From: Turbatrix aceti
Taxonomy: Eukaryota > Nematoda > Chromadorea > Rhabditida > Panagrolaimidae
Reading direction: 5' to 3'
Length of the DNA: 64,000 nt
Assembly: GCA_963969345.1 (NCBI GenBank)
Contig: OZ017770.1
Location: forward strand, 8,379,246-8,443,245
The notes under the pieces are model-generated. The model did no database searches and was not told where the DNA came from. It was given only the letters and a program-made list of their open reading frames with translations. Positions 13,843 through 27,700 of the stretch are shown piece by piece; the stretch's first letter is position 1, and the number at the start of each line of letters is the position of its first letter. The position numbers were made by a program, and so were the translations under genes.

Positions 13843-16800
13843 TTAAATATGACCCCCGTCATCCGAGTCGTCGACAACGAGAGCAGGAGAGATGGAAGCC
13901 TGTCGGCCTTGTGGGTCGATTCGAGGGGAGGAAGCCGATGGCGAGGCGTCGGACGAGGCTATCGTAGGCATCGCAGTGTCGCTGGGAGTGTTGTTGTTGT
14001 CCTCGATACTTGCTGGCACGCTCTGTTGTTCATCGCCAATCTCGCCTTCGGCGTAGAAGCCACCGGACATGGGAGGCGAGCTGACCGTTGTTGTGGTTGC
14101 CGTAGCGCTCGACGTTGCCGCGTTGAAGAGATCTGCCACGTTGAGCAATTGTTGTTGTTGAGCCTGCGTGAAAACGTTTGCGAAGGCGTTTTGATCGACA
14201 GATGAAGGCAAATGCGTGGATGATGACTTGACGGAGCGCGTCGATGTATTTCGCTGTGGACGACGTTTGTAGAATTCAGAATCGTCGACCGTCCAGACAG
14301 CACCCTTCACGTTTTGTTCGACCCGGGCGAAGCATTTGTGAAGAGAAAGGTTGTGGCGTACCGCGTTCTGAAAAACAATAACCAACCATATTTTTAAAAC
14401 CAAAAAAATGTCAGAAACAAACCTTCCAGGTAGCAGCGTTGCGCCTGAAATACGCAAACGTCTCCGTAAACCACTGATAGATCTCGTTGAGCGTGAGCTG
14501 GAAATCCTTAGACTCCATGATGGCCTGACGGATGAGAGATGCATAGGTATAGGGTGGTCGAACGTCGTGCTGTCGGTAGTACTCTCGATTCCTCTCGATA
14601 TCCGCCGAAATCGGTAGCACAGCCTTATCCGTGACCCGACGTCGGGGAGAGTTAGAGAGGGACATCGAGCTCGACGCACATGATACATTTCCACTGCGTT
14701 GCCCACCACCACTACTTGCAACCTCTCCGGCAGAACCGCATCGCGAAAGCAGTGCCGTCGGAGATTCTTCTGTCTTGACAATCGGATTTAGACCTGTAGG
14801 ATTGATCCCTGAGACACTCGCATTTGCAGCCGCTACCAGCGCTGCAAGAGTATCACGAGACGCGAGGTTTTGAGCAGATTGATGAACCTGGAAATAATTC
14901 TGAAATCAGCATTGCATGCAAAGTTGTTTTTCATTTTTTTAAGTGTTAAATTTTTGATTTCCATCTGACATCACTATTAGTTGACCTGTATTATTACTTG
15001 TTGTTACTTCAGATTATTTTTTTTGATAAAAAGCACGCATATTCATTATTTTTTCATTCCTTAATCATCAAAACACCTTACATGCTTGGATATGGTCCGC
15101 AGATTAAGCAACAACAAACACAGCGAGTAAACAAAGTCCACCAATTTTTTTCTTTCCATTCACTTGATTACAGGAAACCCCCCTATCATCAAAACATGAC
15201 GTGCGCGCGCAAAGGCATTATCCTCAAATGTCGCAATTATAACATATGCTGTTTTTTTTCTATCCTCCCTCATCCTGTGTCTTTTTTTGTTTCTCAAGCA
15301 AACATGCTAAGCGTTTTCCTATTTCCCTTGTAGCTCGTTCACGTGTAAATAAAAGCAACCACAAGCAGCTGTAAAAATTATATGTCGTGTACTTGAGTCC
15401 AACGAAAAAAAAATAAAAGAAATATTTAGTACAAGCTGCCACATGGCATCAAACAACAAGTATGTTTTGCTTGTTTTCAGGTATAAAAAGTAGCCATTAT
15501 TATTTCAGTGAGTGCAGAAATGGCTAATTTATTACTTTACTGCACTGCGTTTCTGAGAGTGATGAACGAACGGAACAAACAAAAAACCAAAAACAACACA
15601 CCTTCATAGGTCAACAAAAAATACATTTGAGTAATTATCTGTGTAAGCACCTTTTCTTACCCTGATCTATAGATAAAAATGTCTTAATGCCATGACGTTA
15701 ATACGTTTAGTTTTTTTTCTTAATGTTTTCTCAAGGGGGGACCCTTAAATACAGTGTGACATACTATATTTATTACGTTGGCCTAAAAAGCTGCTTCCTA
15801 TGCTTGTTGCCAATTTTTCTTCTTCCTCCCTGGTATTTAGAGACCAGCAGACTAGTAGTCTCATGAACCATTGGCTCGGACGTTGCGATGCATTATATGC
15901 CAAAAAACAACAACAACAACGAGATAGAATTTTTTAAGACCAAATGTAAAAAAAACGAAAAATTAATGACTAACGCACTTTTTTTGCTAAATCGTTAAAA
16001 CTCATACTGCATGCAAACAACTAATCATCAACTCATTAGTGATGCATTCAAGATAGCAGTTTTTTTTAATAAACATCAAATTTCAACGGCAAACTATAGA
16101 TATTTAGTAGTGGTAAAAAATACTTTTTTTTGCATTGTTGTTGTTGTTACTTTACGTTCATATCAGCAATTTTTTTCTAATCTCATTGCAACCTACATAC
16201 AGACTGTGAGATTTGGTATTCACGTAAACAGAAAAAAAAACTATAAAGAAAAAAAATGGTGCTACCGAGCGGGTGACGCCTAGTTTTTCTCCCCTGCCAA
16301 CTCCAACTTCAAGTGTAACCATGTTTACATCCACATGCGTGCGTAAACACAAAAAACATTCTGCAACGGCTTTTTTTGTCCATTTGTATCCAAAAAAAAT
16401 TTAAATCAATTAAAATAAAAAAAATTGTTTTGATTTCATTTATTTTAGTAGTAGTAGGCTAGACTTCAACACTGTCCCTCTCTTTTCAACACTTGGCCAG
16501 CCAGCCCTGCCAGCCGGGCGGCGTTCGCTTTCTTTTGCCCGAGGTGGTTGTTGTTTTGTTCTGCCCTTTCCCTCATAAACCACACACAAACACGCTGTTG
16601 GGAGCAAGTTGAAAACAACTCTCTCTTTTGCCAATGCTAACAGATGATCCATTGGCAAAAAAGAAAAAAGATGACGCTACGTTCACTTCCTTCTTAGTCT
16701 CTCTCTTGCTGTTTTTTTTTTGATAAACAAGCATCAACGAACAACAAATACTCCATGAGCTGGTAGTAAGTGTGCATGTATCTCTATCCCTACGGAAAAA

Positions 16801-19393
16801 AAGAAAGCAAGAAAGTGAGTGAGTGATGTTTAGCAAATGTTTTACAGGCATTCCGCCAAACTATTCATGTGTATTATTTTTAAGCAAAAAAATAATATTA
16901 TGCCACACGGCAGTATGTTACCAGAATGATGCATAAAAAGCGTAAGAAAACAGGATACAATTAGCAGTTAACACATAGAAGAGAAAAAAAAAAGTGTCAT
17001 AAGAACGTAAAGACAAACAAGCGTAAGCAAGTCCTGCTACAGATGCAAGGCTGCACAGTGTACGAACTAATTATTCCTAAAACAACAACAAAAAAATAAA
17101 TACATAACAAAATTAATAGAGTTGAATGCCAAGAGGAAACGACTACATTGCTGCAAAAAATTCTTAGAGAGAGCGTAAATTCATCTATTACGCAAGCCCT
17201 GAGGGATACTTCCTGCATGTCACACTTATCCTTATTTATATTTATTTTTCCTTCGAAACAAAAAAAAAAATCAAAACATCCTTCCTCTTTTTTTTTCATG
17301 CTCTTTTTTCAAAAGAGCATATCTCATCGCAAATCAACCCTACAGTAATCACAAATCTTTTTTGTTGTGATAAAAAAGAAAAAAACACAAACCCGGATTA
17401 AATTTGCGACACACTGGCTTAAGATAATACTCCCTACATCACGTACTACGATGACACACAAAACAACACTACACTAGATTCTTCGAATTATGCAAAAGCT
17501 CTGAGCTTTTGTGCGATTAGTAATGCTTTTACAAAATTTGTTTACGCATTAGAGAAAAAAAAAACAAAACATAATAATAATACCAAAAATTACTCACCGA
17601 GCTTAAATCAACACCCGCTATTGACGAATTGATAAAATTGACAGAATCGGTCGTAAGGTCGCCTGTTTTTACGGTAGGAGTCGGAAACATATGATTCGGT
17701 GTCGCTGCGCATGGCGGATAGGATGTCTGGGGTTGCTGTGATGGTTGCTGTTGTTGTTGGACAACGGGAAGCGATGGAGCAACCGCAGATGACGTTGACG
17801 AAGTCGAAGATACGATACCCAATTTAGGAGAAATAAGAGGTGATGCTTCGCTTGACGGAATACTCAGTGATCCGATTAAATCAGGTGATAGCTTGGCATG
17901 CATATGTATTTTCATTGCATGCAATAATTGCTTTTCTTTTGATAACCTGCAAACAAACATTGAAGAAGAGACAAAAAAATCATGTGACCATCGTAAAAAA
18001 AAACATCTATTATCAAGCGAGACGGGTTTGTTTTTGGAGAGTTATGTAGGACCGACCATTGATTATATACATTTTTCAAACCCCTTGTACTACTGACAGT
18101 CCCAAAAAAACAACATTTTGTTATCTAAGTAAAGTGCTGTTTGTATGCGTCTGTAGTAACTTATCTAAAAATCCTAATACCCAACTATTAATAGCCGCAG
18201 CCCCCTCAAGCTATCAAAATATCTACATTGCTGTACATATGTACGATACCTGGAGACTTACTAATATCGCTGATTGAATGCATTAAAGGACAGGGATAAA
18301 TAAAATAACAACAATAACATAACACACACCGTGTAACAATAAATTTGATCAACTTTAACAGGTGACAGAAAATAATGTGATTACCATATACAAAAACGCT
18401 AAAAACCAAAGGATTGTATGAAAAATTTTTGTTTCGAGTGTAGTAACTGTAATAACCCCAAGAAAACACATACCTGTGTTCAAGAGACTCTACGAGTTCA
18501 ATTTGCTGACGAAAATCTCGGGACGATCGTTCGGGAGAATGCGTAAGTGCCAAATGCTGAAGAAAGACGGCAAACGACTCGCACGGGGTATTACAACGAG
18601 GCCATACACAGAGGCCATGCTGATAGAGAAGGTTTGATGGAGAATGCGGAGTTGCAGAAGATGGCGTAAGAAGAGCTGTCAGAGATGACAGAAATGTGTT
18701 ATTAATGCCGCCAAGAGATGAGGTAAGATCAAGAGGTGAGGTAACGCCTGGTTGAGGCGTTGTACCCGAATTTAATAAATTCTGCCACAAACGATCAACA
18801 CTTGCCGGAGAATTGAGTTGTTGAGCTACGCGTTCCTGAATCGCCAACATGAGTAGGTATTCAATCTGTTGACTTTGTGCTGTCTGATGACCAATTAGCG
18901 ATGACAATACAGCATTATCGGCCGACAATCCGCCGGACGCCGAGGATAGAAAAGATAATTGTTGTGATGACAAAATGCTCGATTGGGTATGAGCACCTCC
19001 GGCGTTTGACACAGCAGTTGCAGCGGCTCCTGCGGCGACAGCCAGATTGTCAGAGAGTGACGATTCTTGTGATACTACCGGCTGCACGCTGGACTGATAT
19101 CGAAGAGGATCGCTGGAATAGCTCGACGATGATGCCGCAGACGAAGGCGTGAATACTAGGTTCGTTGGAGGCAATACTGTGGGTGTAGACGTCGATGTCG
19201 ACGCCAAGGAAAAAGCAGGCAACGATTCCGACACACTACCTAGATGGCGATGATGTTGATGGAAATCAGTAGAAGTCCCCGCAACCGACGTAGAAGACGA
19301 TGGGGTATCTGGCGAAAGAAAGCAGTGAGACGCAAGGTTCGCTAGACTCGCAGCACGCCGTATTGGCTCTTGGTAAGCAGTGGAAATGGGCTT
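13843..19393 (-). CDS. FOXP: Forkhead box P (FoxP) transcription factor, 5' end unresolved
   Basis: Four exons are seen: 19393-18474, 17946-17598, 14887-14423 and 14367-13843. Phases agree across all joins and give 752 residues. Order of parts: Ser/Ala/Gln-rich N-region; a C2H2 zinc finger at about residue 262-290 (C-V-W-P-R-C then H-L-A-L-T-H); a leucine-zipper segment just after it, split by an intron (ELVESLEH then [11 protein letters not shown]); and a forkhead domain at about residue 532-615, with [31 protein letters not shown] and [13 protein letters not shown]. Zinc finger, zipper and forkhead in this order define FoxP. The intron between AATWK and NAVRH falls inside the forkhead. The C-tail is acidic and Ser/Thr-rich. 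The first exon here starts at a splice acceptor in phase 0, so at least one upstream exon is missing from the model; it could lie kilobases away. An internal Met at 19234 is an alternative start. Confidence 0.92.
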
Positions 19394-20933
19394 CTAAAAC
19401 AAATGAATGAGTGAATTTGTAACACACTTGTAATTAAAAGGGTGCGGACAAGCAACAACAAACAGTTAAAAGAAATCGGAGTGAGGTTTAAAAAGCAAAA
19501 TAAACAAAAACCGAAACAAGCAAGTGCACTGCATGTAAAGCATTGTGAAAATAGGATGGAGGGGGGAGGGGGAGGGAAGCGAAGTCACCGCTGACGTACA
19601 CGCTAATGCAACGATGGAAATGAAGCGCTACTGTTGGGAAGTATATGGTCAGGAGAGAGAGCTTCGGATAAAAGTATGTATACAAACAACAACAAAAAAT
19701 AAAAATTGTCCTTTAACGCTTTAGTTTACATAAAACGCAGTAAATTTTTTTTTCCTTATCGAAACGCTCCCCTTGCTCCACTTGCTTCGATAAACACCCC
19801 GGACGGCATGTTGTTTTAGTTCACTAACGATAGTGCCAACAGGGCCTATATAACAGCATTTGCCAACTCCTGAGTGAGAGGGAGGAAGAGGAGGAGAAAA
19901 CTACAACTACTAGAGAAAAAAAAACATAAACGAGCAGCAAAAACAGTAGAGCCTAGAGTTTTTGTCCCACAAAAATGCTGTATATGCATATATGCATCAC
20001 CGAAAAACAAACAGGCGTAAACAACAGCACGTAGTAATGAATACTACAACGCCAAGCTGCCAACAAAACATGCAATAAATAAAAGAGAGCCCTCTCTAGG
20101 TCCTTTCTTTTCATCAGACTCCCGAAAAAATAAATGTTGTATATAAAAAAAAATTGTTTAACATAGATGAAAAAAATTATGCACACGACAACAGTCTTCA
20201 CTCTTTTTTTTTCTCCGTCTTTCCTATCATCATCATACAACACCAGCCCCGACAGACCGCCCGCCCGGCTGGTTGCCTCGCCGGTCACCGACCGCAGCCA
20301 TCTGATAGATAAACGAACATCCACGAGTGCGAACACTGTCCTATCATCAACCAGCTGACTAGACAACGTAAGTTCTCCAAAAAAACACGTGAACAAGAGC
20401 AAATATACTTTTTTTTTGTGCCATCTATATCACGAAACCGGATAATTGCATTGGATTGTATAAAAAAGTCGAAAACGACTACGATCACCTAAATAAACAT
20501 ACGACACTCTCGACATATCATCTCCACGGGCGATCCAGTGCAATCCATGATCCCCGATATATATGGTAAGGCATGTGTGGGTAGGAAAAGAAAAAGATAC
20601 GGATGGAAAAGGGCGATGATAACCTATGATACGGTAAGAAAAACATACAAATGGACAATTAATCACATCAACATGACAATTTTTTAGGGTCAATTAGCAG
20701 TTAGAACAAAAAGTCAAAATGTATCTAATATCACATGTCTCTGATGGGAGGAACACAAAACGACCGGACGATTGACGAAATCAGCTGAGAGGTCGCCTCA
20801 CCTGTGTACCACTAGCACTACCACTGTCCCGTAAGAAACAAGGTAAAGAAAAGGTGTCCGTTAGACAAGCGCAAGGACAACCAAGGTGTTCTTTAGGAAA
20901 AAAAGGTAGACGACAATCGTTGATTACACTGTT
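19394..20933. other. Upstream side of FoxP, no confident exon
   Basis: This is probably a FoxP intron or 5' flank. A minus-strand ATG frame at about 20554-20510 ends at a GTATGT donor, but its phase (1) does not match the phase-0 acceptor at 19393, so I do not join it. GA-rich and T-rich simple sequence is common. Confidence 0.35.
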
Positions 20934-20967
20934 ACTCTCTTCCTCAGTCAACTACTGAGGAAGAGAG
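20934..20967. repeat. Perfect short inverted repeat (hairpin)
   Basis: ACTCTCTTCCTCAG and CTGAGGAAGAGAGT are perfectly complementary around a 7-nt loop. One arm, CTGAGGAAGAGAG, recurs directly at 21698-21710 before the second tRNA-like unit, so it marks the unit boundary of a local 742-bp duplication. Confidence 0.8.
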
Positions 20968-20971
20968 TTGC

Positions 20972-21044
20972 GTTGGTGTAGCTCAGTGGTTAGAGCAGGC
21001 GCCCGGATAGCGACCAGTCGTGGGTTCAAGTCCCACCACCGACC
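20972..21044 (+). tRNA. tRNA-like sequence, copy 1 (possible pseudogene or SINE head)
   Basis: A full cloverleaf can be drawn: the acceptor stem GTTGGTG pairs with CACCGAC; the D arm is GCTC/GAGC with GG in the loop; the T arm GTGGG/CCCAC encloses TTCAAGT; the variable loop has 5 nt. A-box and B-box promoters are both present. The anticodon stem (GGCGC/GCGAC) has one G-A mismatch. The 7-nt loop has C at position 33 where U is universal, and would place GGA at 34-36. That would be serine, but the short variable arm does not fit tRNA-Ser. I therefore read it as a tRNA-derived or decayed gene. Confidence 0.5.
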
Positions 21045-21184
21045 AACCTTTTCCTCGGTAACAAATGGCGATCCTGTCGAGCAGGCCGATGTCCCATTCC
21101 GGCCTGTAGAACCTACAGGGGCGCTGGACGAACGAGGACGTTCGTATTCAGAAGAGGGGGTATATGTTACGTGTGCATATCAGT

Positions 21185-21360
21185 GCTGTCGGGTACCCGA
21201 CCCGAAACCCGACCCGAACTTGGACCCGACCCGAAATACCCGGAATTTCGGGTCGGGTACCCGAAAATTTCGGGTCCGGGTCGGGTTTTCGGGTCGGGTA
21301 CCCGAAAGTTTCGGGTCCGGGTCCGGGTCCGGATCGGGTACCCGAAAATTTCGGGTATGG
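21185..21360. repeat. Palindromic GGGTACCC minisatellite, block 1
   Basis: Imperfect tandem units built from TTTCGGGT, CCGGGTCGGG and the palindrome GGGTACCC(GAAA). Every frame is open because the unit lacks stops, so the long open frames here are artefacts. Related single units occur at 34356-34370 and 52287-52360. Confidence 0.85.
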
Positions 21361-21477
21361 GTTGCAAAAAACAACAAAAATCCAATGAAAGAGAAGCTCC
21401 TCACGCAAGACAAGCTCTTTGGTGCGTCTGGACATTAGTTGGCTCAACTAGATTTGGCGTATATCGGCCAAGGCAAA

Positions 21478-21672
21478 AATTTCGGGTTCCGGAAGCAAAA
21501 ATTTCGGGTTTTCGGGTCGGGTACCCGAAAGTTTCGGGTCCGGATCCGGGTCCGGGTCGGGTACCCGAAAGTTTCGGGTCCGGGTCGGGTTTTCGGGTCG
21601 GGTACCCGAAATTTTCGGTTCCGGGTAAGGTCTTCGGGTCGGGTACCCGACATTTTCGGGTACCCGACAGCA
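21478..21672. repeat. Palindromic GGGTACCC minisatellite, block 2
   Basis: Same unit family as the block at 21185-21360, separated from it by about 110 nt of unrelated sequence. The two blocks lie between the two tRNA-like copies. Confidence 0.85.
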
Positions 21673-21713
21673 CTGGTGCATATACCAGCGCCCCAACTGA
21701 GGAAGAGAGTTGC

Positions 21714-21786
21714 GTTGGTGTAGCTCAGTGGTTAGAGCAGGCGCCCGGATAGCGACCAGTCGTGGGTTCAAGTCCCACCACCGACC
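21714..21786 (+). tRNA. tRNA-like sequence, copy 2 (identical to copy 1)
   Basis: Identical to 20972-21044, including the odd C33 and the anticodon-stem mismatch, and preceded by the same GAGGAAGAGAGTTGC flank. Identity of the flank as well as the gene body points to a recent 742-bp tandem duplication or to unequal exchange, and not to independent selection on two tRNA genes. Confidence 0.5.
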
Positions 21787-24700
21787 AACCTTTGGGACTT
21801 GATGTTTTGTGTTCGGTAACAACACAAAACAACAACTTTGTTTTGCAAAAAAAAAGAAAATTGAATACAACTCTGTTTCTTTTTCTCTTTTCTTGAGGGG
21901 TAGAGAGAGGGGATGAATGCACATAAGAAAACAAAAGTAGATCAACAGATGGAAGGAGATACAAAAAAAATATCCCGCACCACACCCCAAAAGCAAGAAG
22001 CATATATACAGCGTAGATATGATGAGATACGAAGAACTAAATCGGAGAGAAAAATCACAGAAGTCGAGGGAGTCTATGTGTACACGTAGAATTCATCTCT
22101 CTCCGCTATCCGTCATCCAATCGTCAGACACGTAAGGCACAACACAGGTAGACGAGACTGACGATGGAGGAGGGGAGGGAGGCAAAGAGACTCTCTAACC
22201 CAGCGGGGTAAAACGGGTGTTTAAAAAAAAAGTGTATACAAAGGTATACAAAGGTTTGACCAGACCTACGTGGACATCATTTGTGCCTCCTAACATCTGG
22301 TCTAATGATAACTAACCACTGAGTAATGGTGAAATAAATAAATAAATAAATAAACAAAGGTCAGTCACCATTGTCGAACGCCATTTTTTACGCAAATACA
22401 CGTCGGGTTTTTTTTCCTTGATTTTTTTTTCACTGCGCAGTTCGTTCTCTCCATTCCCATCTTTCTCGGGTTTGTTCAACAAAACATCACAAGACTATCG
22501 TCATCGACAGCCAGTCAACTACCCCGACGAGGTGAAGAACAACGACAAAGGGGGAGTTAAAAACACTCCACAACAACTACGCTAACTATGCATTACCCAG
22601 ACCCTACGGCGAGTTGGTTGTCTTCGCTGACAGTAAACCAACAGTTCAGTGACATACCTAAATGCGATTTGTGATATTCAAATGGAAAATAGATACTTAA
22701 ATTTTTTTAGAAGTTGATGTCGTTTTTATGTACATCCTAGGAATCTGTGATAGACTTTTTTTACGTCCGGATCAGACAGGAATAAATAAAAGAAACTAGC
22801 ACACGTTGAGACTTGTGACTCGTTAACCCAAGACCCCACAGGTGGGCACACATCCACCCCCACCTCTTCTGTTTCCGTTACTGTCACCGGGCGTTACAAA
22901 ACTAAACAATTATAGGATGACGAAAATCTAAGACAACACAATACATTTCCGAAGTCATATGTTTTGATTACAAAAAAAGGGTACCGAGTGGTGATAAAAA
23001 GAGCGTACACTTTTGGAATTTTATTTACGAGAAAAAACTCCACGAATTATGTACAAAAGAGACAATAACCTTGAAGTTCGAACCTGGCACCTGATGGGAG
23101 GGAGGCGGGTGGAGGCGAAAAGGGGGGATGTTGTGAAACCGTGCAACCATTTTTATTTTACAGTAAGAGACAGACAGAAAAAAAAGAGAGGGAATAAATA
23201 AACAATATTGGGCAATTGTGTGAGCTTGAAAAAAAACAAATAACCTCTTGATACGTAGACTGATCGCAGTCTGAATAGAGTGTGCTTGCTACGAGTAATC
23301 AGAGACGCCCTTCTGAGGGGTCATGAACCGCCCTTGCACGAGGCAACGATGCAGATCGAACGATCTGAGGCTAGCATAAACAAAACACGAAAATGACCGA
23401 TCGTGAGAAATGATTTGTTGACAGGGATAAACACTGTGAGCATTGAAAATTCGACAACGAACCACAAACAAATGCCAGCGGTGAAAAAAACGAATGAACG
23501 AACAAACCAAGCTCGCATCATCACCATTCCACAAGATCAGCTGGAAGAAGGGGGAGAATAAAAGAGAGTCGCAAAGTCACGGGAAAATGCAAAAAAAAGC
23601 CTCCTGCAAAAATAATAAATGCACAACAAATTTTTTATTTTGCAAGGGTCAAAAAATGAAAAAAAAAACAGACGATAAAAGTAGACTAGTTTTGCGAGAG
23701 CGACACAACAGCATCAAAACAACGCTGTCGAAAGAAGACACAAACACCCCTGCGGGGCAAACAACACAACCCCACTCGCACTTCTGTTCTCTGTTGGTTA
23801 TTTTTGTTTTTCTAGAAAACGAGGAGTTGGCAAGAAGCAGAGGTTTTTTTTGTTTGTTCATGCTCGGTTCGGTTATCATTTTTTTGGGGCATTGTGGGCA
23901 CGATTTATGTCTGTACCCCTCCTGTCAGGAGGAATTTGAGGTCAAGGGGCGGTGAAATGAAACAAAAGAAAAGGCATGCCTAATGTTGGGAAAATTTTGG
24001 GGAACTTGTGGTTTAAAAAATAAATAACAATTCGCATGCTAAAAACATTAATTTTAATGGTTTTCCTAAGTCATAAATTCATTTTGAATATAAAAAATGT
24101 TAAGAAAAAGAACTGCCAGCTCCCGAAGCACATCAAGTGATCATGGGATCTTTAAGCATGATATCATAGCACGCGACATATCACAAAATACCGGCCCTAT
24201 TGTGACAGTTATCGAGCGCATGGCCGTACCAAAACATATGTAAAAAATATGCACTTTGCGGCAAAGTCAATCAGCTGGGGGCAGACACACCCCCTGAATA
24301 GAGAGAAAGGGGTCTAGAGGCAAGCGACCGTTCAACAACACAACATGCGGGTTATGTTTGATCACGTTGGGATGAAGGGGGTGAAATCCTTTTTTTTTCT
24401 GCGCGTATGCAATGCAATGTGTCTGATGAACAAACAGGCATGTTTATGAACGAGTGAAAAAAAATAACATCATTGATTGAGACGACTGGATGTATGTTGG
24501 GTTATTTTTATCAGTATCAAAACAATTCAGAAAACAAATTTTATGTTGCGGCAGAAGTTTCATAATATTATATTTATCAACGAAAGGCACAATAATGGGG
24601 GGTTCAAACCACAGAAAATAATTATCAAATCACTAAACAAACATACACACCCCCAGTCTGTTTCATCGGGTTTTTGAGGTGCCTAAAAAATTTATTTTGG

Positions 24701-27700
24701 ATAGGGTAACAAGACACCATAGACAGTCTAGCCAAACACAACACTCTTGTACGAAAGAAAAGAAGAACGCATTCGTTGTAGAATTTTTTTTACAATCCTG
24801 CATTTTTTTGAATTGATCTATCTATCTCTTTTGTTTGACCCCTATTTTCTTTATTTCATTGTTTATTGTGCAAAAAATGGAAGAAAAACCGTTGAAAATT
24901 TATTTGTCGTCAAACAAAAAATGAAAACAACGGAAAACAGAAAAATTGTGTTGTTTCGAAGAATACACGTAATGCATGAAAAAAATAAAAACAAATAAGG
25001 TGTGGTCTGTTGTTGCGCTCATGAATATTTTATCTCTGCCTTCCTCACTTTTCTGTCAATCCTTTTTTTCCGTAGTTTCTTCCACATCAAAAAAAAACAT
25101 CCAAAAATGCTTTGACTAGCGTGTAAAACTTAACGACGTCAACAACAACAACCAACTACCACTTCACCCCTAGTATGACTTCTAAACATCGTTGGTTGGT
25201 TCCGAGCGCACTAAAGCGCGCACAAAAGAATATGAATAAAAAATTGTGTATAATCTGATAGCAGAATGCTGTCACGTAACAAACAACAAAGAAAACATAA
25301 TAAAAAAAACTTTGTACAGACTTTGCTTCAGCTAGAACATTGAGATAAGGTGGGGAATAAAAAATAATAGACCTAACTTGAAAGTCATATTTGAATACGT
25401 GAATACGTACAAGAACTTGAAGAAGATGAAGGCTAGCAGCGTCAAATGGCCTTCAACGTCTGTATTCCCACCAGGTAATCAGCTGGCTGGTTGGCTAGCG
25501 GTACAATACATACATTACGCCTGTCACCGCCACCACCATCATCGCCGGTAGGCAGTCTTGGTGATCAACTGAAAAGTGCATCCACCTATTTTTTTCACTC
25601 TCTGATGTCTCTTTCCTTCTTCCTTGCTCTCGATTTTTTTCATCTTTTTTTTTTCCACACAGTGATAGACAGAAGATTACTGTAGTCTGGAACAAACCTA
25701 AAAAAACCCCGACAACGACAACCATCGACTACTCGCTACTATGAACACCGGAAAATCAACAGCACAAAAAAAGGGCAACTGACAGGCATCAAAACATCGG
25801 AAAAAAATATATACGCAACTGATTGGTTATTCTCAAACCTCCTCAAAAAGTCAGAATAGCAAGTCAACGTATAAAAAACAACTGAACGATAAAAATTTAT
25901 TTGCATATGAAAAAAAGCAAGTGTTAAAACAAACCACATCAAACCTCACAAAAAATGAAAAGCAGGGTGAAAGAGAAAAAAACAAAGGCAAAAAAAAGTA
26001 AAAAACTAACCATATCCATCTAGGAAAAGGTAGTCTGGGTGACCAGCGATGGAAGTGGTGGTAGTAGCGATGATAGTGGTGGCGTGTGAAACACAAAGAA
26101 GTGCACAAATACCCTCGAAGCCTCTGGTCAGGCTGAAGACTGTTGACCGGCATTCGGCTGCCTGAGGCAAAATACGTGGATATTATATTAAACGTATCCG
26201 ATTTCTGTGAGGAAGATCATGAGGGGAGTGCGTGTATATGCGTATACGTGTGTGTGTGTGGGTGGTATATAAGAAGAGTAATAATAATAATAATAATAAT
26301 AATATGTGTGATGAAGCAGTGCACAATAATAACCGTAGGTATTAGCTCACTCTTGTGATCTCACTCTTTTTTCTCACTGTTTTTGTGATGAAGACGATTA
26401 CAGTGCGATAGTCAGTCAGTGTGATCACGGGTGATAACGCAGAAGACGCACTTCAAAAATTTTGAATGTCATAATTAGGCTTTGTCGTTAGGCATCGACT
26501 ATTGGAAAAAAAATAATGAAAATTACATGATAGAAAGCAACGAATAGCACGACAAAAAATATGTACAGGACAACAACGAGAAAATCGAGCAAAAAAAACA
26601 AAAAAAAAGAAATGTCCATAAAAGCTTAAAAATTCTGGACAAAAAAACAACCCAAATAAAAATTTACAAAAGCATAAATAATAAAATTATATTTATTTAT
26701 TTTTCCAATGGAAAATTTTAAAATACCTAGTGTCCCTAGAGTTCCATAGCCAGCCCTTACTTGGCTGTTAAACACAAAAAAGTACGTGATTTTGTTAAGC
26801 GTACCGAAAAATCGACGTGAACCCCAAGACGTACTGTACCGTTGCGCGACTAGCAAAATGAGTACGTAGATAGTGGAAAAAAAAGAGAAAACAGAACGCA
26901 ACTTTGTTATGTATGTCGATAAAAACTTTTGCTACCATCAGGGTGGTTAAAGTTAAAAAATGCTGACAAAAACAACACAAAAAAAATAGTGAGGGGGGTT
27001 CGAGAGAGAGGGGTGGGGTATGGAAAATGGGAGAAAGGAAAGAGAAGTTTGGCGACGAACACTCTTCTCTTCCGTGCTGGGAGCTGAGAAGATCGAAGCA
27101 CGAAAAAAAACACGTTCGTCCGGGTGCTATGCGGGCTTCTCGTTTCGTTTTTGCTGTTGTTGTTGTTCAAAAATTCCTTTTTTCGCAACAACAACAAGCC
27201 TTAAAGGCAGAAAAAAGAGAGTAAAAAAGAAAATAACAAAAGGCGGCGCCTGAGGGCCCCCGGGCCTAGGAGGAGTGAAAAGTAGTTTAGATGAAACATG
27301 TTCAACTGATGTGAAAACAAAAACTCATGTATTATACTACTGACGTCCGTCGCGGCCCATCCCATCCCCCTCTTTGTATAAGTGAGTGAGTAATTAATGG
27401 TCTAGCAGAAGAACACCGACTCCGCTAGGTAGGTAGGTAGGTAGTTGTTTTTCTGACGCTTGATATACGGTAAAGAGACAAAAATCAGTAGCAATTAATG
27501 AAAAAAGTGTGCAAAAATAAATGAATTCTTCGCTGGTTAGCATTTCGACAACGCTGCAGCCTATCGTTATGGAAAGCGTATTTTTCCAAGGTTTTCTCCA
27601 TGAACCACGACCGCGAACGACGGAGAAGGGGTGGGTCGAGTTGTTTACTCGGATGTTTACTCGCGCAAGGCCGATTCTGAATGTAAACAAGGCGAGATAG

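Noticed and set aside
20972..21044. Calling a functional tRNA-Ser (GGA)
   Set aside because: Lack of U33, a mismatch in the anticodon stem and a short variable arm argue against a functional tRNA-Ser.
21148..21752. Long open frames on both strands over the minisatellite
   Set aside because: All six frames are open because the GGGTACCCGAAA-type unit has no stops; the predicted proteins are simple repeats.
20934..21786. A CRISPR array
   Set aside because: The repeats are contiguous and palindromic without uniform unique spacers, and the genome is animal.
26020..26163. A FoxP 5' exon on the minus strand
   Set aside because: Splice signals are present but the phases do not fit the phase-0 acceptor at 19393, and the encoded peptide is not FoxP-like.
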